Shown piece by piece: positions 62,848-64,000 of a stretch of DNA of 64,000 bases (positions are counted from its first letter, which is position 1; each line of letters begins with the position of its first letter). The position numbers were made by a program, and so were the translations under genes. Below the pieces are notes generated by a model that saw only the letters and a program-made list of their open reading frames with translations, had not been told where the DNA came from and searched no databases. Source of the stretch: CAYUWM01 sp964448395 (GTDB lineage: Bacteria > Chloroflexota > Dehalococcoidia > E44-bin15); NCBI GenBank assembly GCA_964448395.1, contig CAYUWM010000002.1:1-64000 (forward strand). The letters are read 5' to 3'.

Positions 62848-63057
62848 CTAGTCCACTAAGAGCATCACCTGCGATGCCTTGATGGCGGCGTAGACCTCCT
62901 TGCCTTCCTTCAACCCCAGCTTATCGGCGGATTCTTTAGTGACCATCGATACTATCTCGGCCCCGCCATCGATCTGGATCACCACTTCAGTATTGACCGC
63001 CCCGGTCTTCACCCGCTTCACCTTGCCCTTGAACAGATTCCGAGCGCTTGTTTTCAT
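62848..63057 (-). CDS. TOBE-domain molybdate/tungstate-binding protein (molbindin-like)
   Basis: A 69-residue single TOBE/Mop domain (SARNLFKGKVKRVKTGAVNTEV, abridged NLFKGKVKRVKTGAVNTEV, and KEGKEVYAAIKASQVMLLVD). Such molbindins oligomerise and bind molybdate or tungstate for storage or homeostasis. It has its own strong promoter and TAGGAGG ribosome site, and lies beside wtpA, linking it to oxoanion supply for AOR. Confidence 0.9.
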   Translation of the reverse strand: MKTSARNLFKGKVKRVKTGAVNTEVVIQIDGGAEIVSMVTKESADKLGLKEGKEVYAAIKASQVMLLVD

Positions 63058-63096
63058 TTCATCGACCTCCTAATACCTTCTATCTCAGGAAATCCT

Positions 63097-63124
63097 ATGA
63101 TACTACTTTACCGACGTTTGTCAA
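63097..63124 (-). promoter_or_regulatory. Promoter for the TOBE gene
   Basis: Minus strand TTGACA (63124-63119), 16 bases, TATCAT (63102-63097). Start about 35 bases before the ATG at 63057. Confidence 0.65.
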
Positions 63125-63137
63125 TAGGCTGTTTTGG

Positions 63138-63168
63138 GCAGTGGGGGCATGATGAATGCCCCCACTGC
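63138..63168. repeat. Perfect 13-base-pair hairpin after wtpA
   Basis: GCAGTGGGGGCAT / ATGCCCCCACTGC (63138-63150 and 63156-63168) around a 5-base loop. No T-run follows on either strand. It may stabilise the wtpA mRNA end or separate the TOBE gene. Confidence 0.6.
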
Positions 63169-63175
63169 ATGCCTA

Positions 63176-64000
63176 TCACTCTATATACGGCTTGAGCTGT
63201 TCGGGTATCTTGCTGGCATCGCTGGGCTGAGCCGGCACCAGTGGCGGCTGTCCCTGGCTGCTCAGTATCGCCTGGCCTTCCGAGCTGAGCATGAGCTCCA
63301 CGAAATCCAGCGCCTCGGCGGGGTGAGGTGCGTTGGAAGGTATGGTAACCCCGTATATTGTGGGCTCCCCCACCAGGGTGGAAACGGTTCCCTCCTCGCT
63401 GCCGGTAACATCGACGGTTGCCTTGCTGTAGAAGTCCGCCAACGCCTGGTTGGACATATCGAGCTCGTCGGGGAGCGTTATATAGTCATAACCATGCTGT
63501 ATCGCTACCGACACATACTCGAAGGCATAGTCCAGGTCACCGGAGTCCAATAGATACATAAGCTCTACCGATTTCGGCTTCACAATCTCGCCCCAGCCAC
63601 CACCCATCCGGCCGCGATCCATATCATCGCCGCCATCGGGTATAGGTATCAAGGCGTCGTACAGGCCGGAGGCGTTATCGTCGGGGGTCAGCCCGAAGTC
63701 TGCGGCCTCCTCATAGTAGTACTTCTGAGCCAGCTGGCAGACCATCAGCGTCCGGTAGCCGCAGGGGTCGGCATCGGGATCGGAGTGGCCGTAGGTCACA
63801 TCCTCATTAAGCAGTATGTCGTACCAGGTGCGCTCGCCGCTTACTATCTCGTCGGCGAAGGGGGCGCCGTCGCGGTAAGCTATCACTATCGAGTTCGTCG
63901 CAAAATTGATGTACCAGTCAGCGTAATCGGGGAACATCAGATCCTCGATGGCCTTATAGTCCGCGGAGCCGATCACGTCCGCCGCTTTACCCAGCTCGGT
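63176..64000 (-). CDS. wtpA: Tungstate/molybdate ABC transporter substrate-binding protein WtpA (partial)
   Basis: The C-terminal ~274 residues of a periplasmic/lipoprotein oxoanion receptor; the N-terminus, with any signal peptide, lies beyond 64000. The frame continues through the window edge (TELGKAADVIGSADY). WtpA signatures are clear: ADWYINFATNSIVIAY, YGHSDPDADPCGYRTLM and the end VELMLSSEGQ. WtpA binds tungstate and molybdate with high affinity; permease and ATPase genes should lie upstream off-window. Together with the TOBE protein it probably serves the AOR at 38.6 kb. Confidence 0.88.
   Translation of the reverse strand, partial: TELGKAADVIGSADYKAIEDLMFPDYADWYINFATNSIVIAYRDGAPFADEIVSGERTWYDILLNEDVTYGHSDPDADPCGYRTLMVCQLAQKYYYEEAADFGLTPDDNASGLYDALIPIPDGGDDMDRGRMGGGWGEIVKPKSVELMYLLDSGDLDYAFEYVSVAIQHGYDYITLPDELDMSNQALADFYSKATVDVTGSEEGTVSTLVGEPTIYGVTIPSNAPHPAEALDFVELMLSSEGQAILSSQGQPPLVPAQPSDASKIPEQLKPYIE

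Overview
The window is a 64 kb piece of a GC-rich bacterial chromosome that is almost completely filled with genes. The largest gap, about 250 bases at 41114-41360, is a divergent promoter region, and no stretch over 300 bases lacks a gene. No tRNA, rRNA, CRISPR array, transposase or integrase is visible. The gene content suggests a strict anaerobe: an aldehyde:ferredoxin oxidoreductase with a ferredoxin partner, heterodisulfide-reductase-like and LUD iron-sulfur proteins, a 2-hydroxyacyl-CoA dehydratase subunit, PyrK-type dihydroorotate oxidation, a MetF-type reductase and a tungstate/molybdate-binding WtpA. Together with frequent TTG/GTG starts and the multi-PAS kinases, this fits Chloroflexota, probably Dehalococcoidia. 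That placement is inference from gene content, not a phylogeny.

Layout. 1-6.1 kb: metallophosphoesterase (cut by the window edge), Smr protein, RNase PH, two CaiB/BaiF CoA-transferases, a CPBP membrane protease, and chorismate mutase with DAHP synthase. 6.2-17.5 kb: a signalling region with two tandem kinase/response-regulator modules (13 and 7 PAS domains; their small regulators differ at 7 of 148 residues) and a receiver-GAF protein. 17.5-31.9 kb: housekeeping genes ribF, tyrS (with three S4 domains), an aminotransferase-serA operon, ligA, flavodoxin, pth, eno and gap, interrupted by one AT-rich foreign-looking gene with a PD-(D/E)XK-like motif (28.7-29.8 kb). 32-36.5 kb: B12/radical SAM protein, Mrp ATPase, MBL hydrolase, zinc alcohol dehydrogenase. 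36.5-41.1 kb (minus): operon of ferredoxin, AOR, LUD/Fe-S protein and CCG protein, divergent from an HTH-receiver fusion regulator. 42-45.6 kb: two small membrane-associated proteins, then (minus) a two-helix channel-like protein, UspA, two TrkA-type proteins and pheA. 45.7-50.6 kb: pdxS-pdxT, a GNAT-like protein, a SpoIIIAA/R3H ATPase and tmk with a long basic tail. 50.6-59.1 kb: the pyrimidine operon. 59.1-62.8 kb: YjbQ, four tandem single-domain cyclic-nucleotide-binding-fold proteins and metF. 62.8-64 kb (minus): a TOBE protein and wtpA, cut by the window end.

How the genes work together. The pyrimidine operon (pyrR, pyrB, pyrC, carB, pyrK) has a promoter at the end of tmk and a readable PyrR attenuator whose terminator T-run ends one base before the pyrR start codon. 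Its PyrB carries a PyrI-like zinc domain. carA is absent, and an AT-rich TIR-like gene sits between pyrC and carB. The AOR operon and the WtpA/TOBE genes point to tungsten- or molybdenum-dependent aldehyde chemistry. UspA, TrkA and the channel-like protein look like a potassium-homeostasis group. The most unusual items are the duplicated PAS kinase modules, the TIR-like gene in the pyr operon, the PyrB-zinc-domain fusion, the triple-S4 TyrRS, the degenerate receiver fused to an HTH next to the AOR operon, and the four-gene cNMP-fold array.
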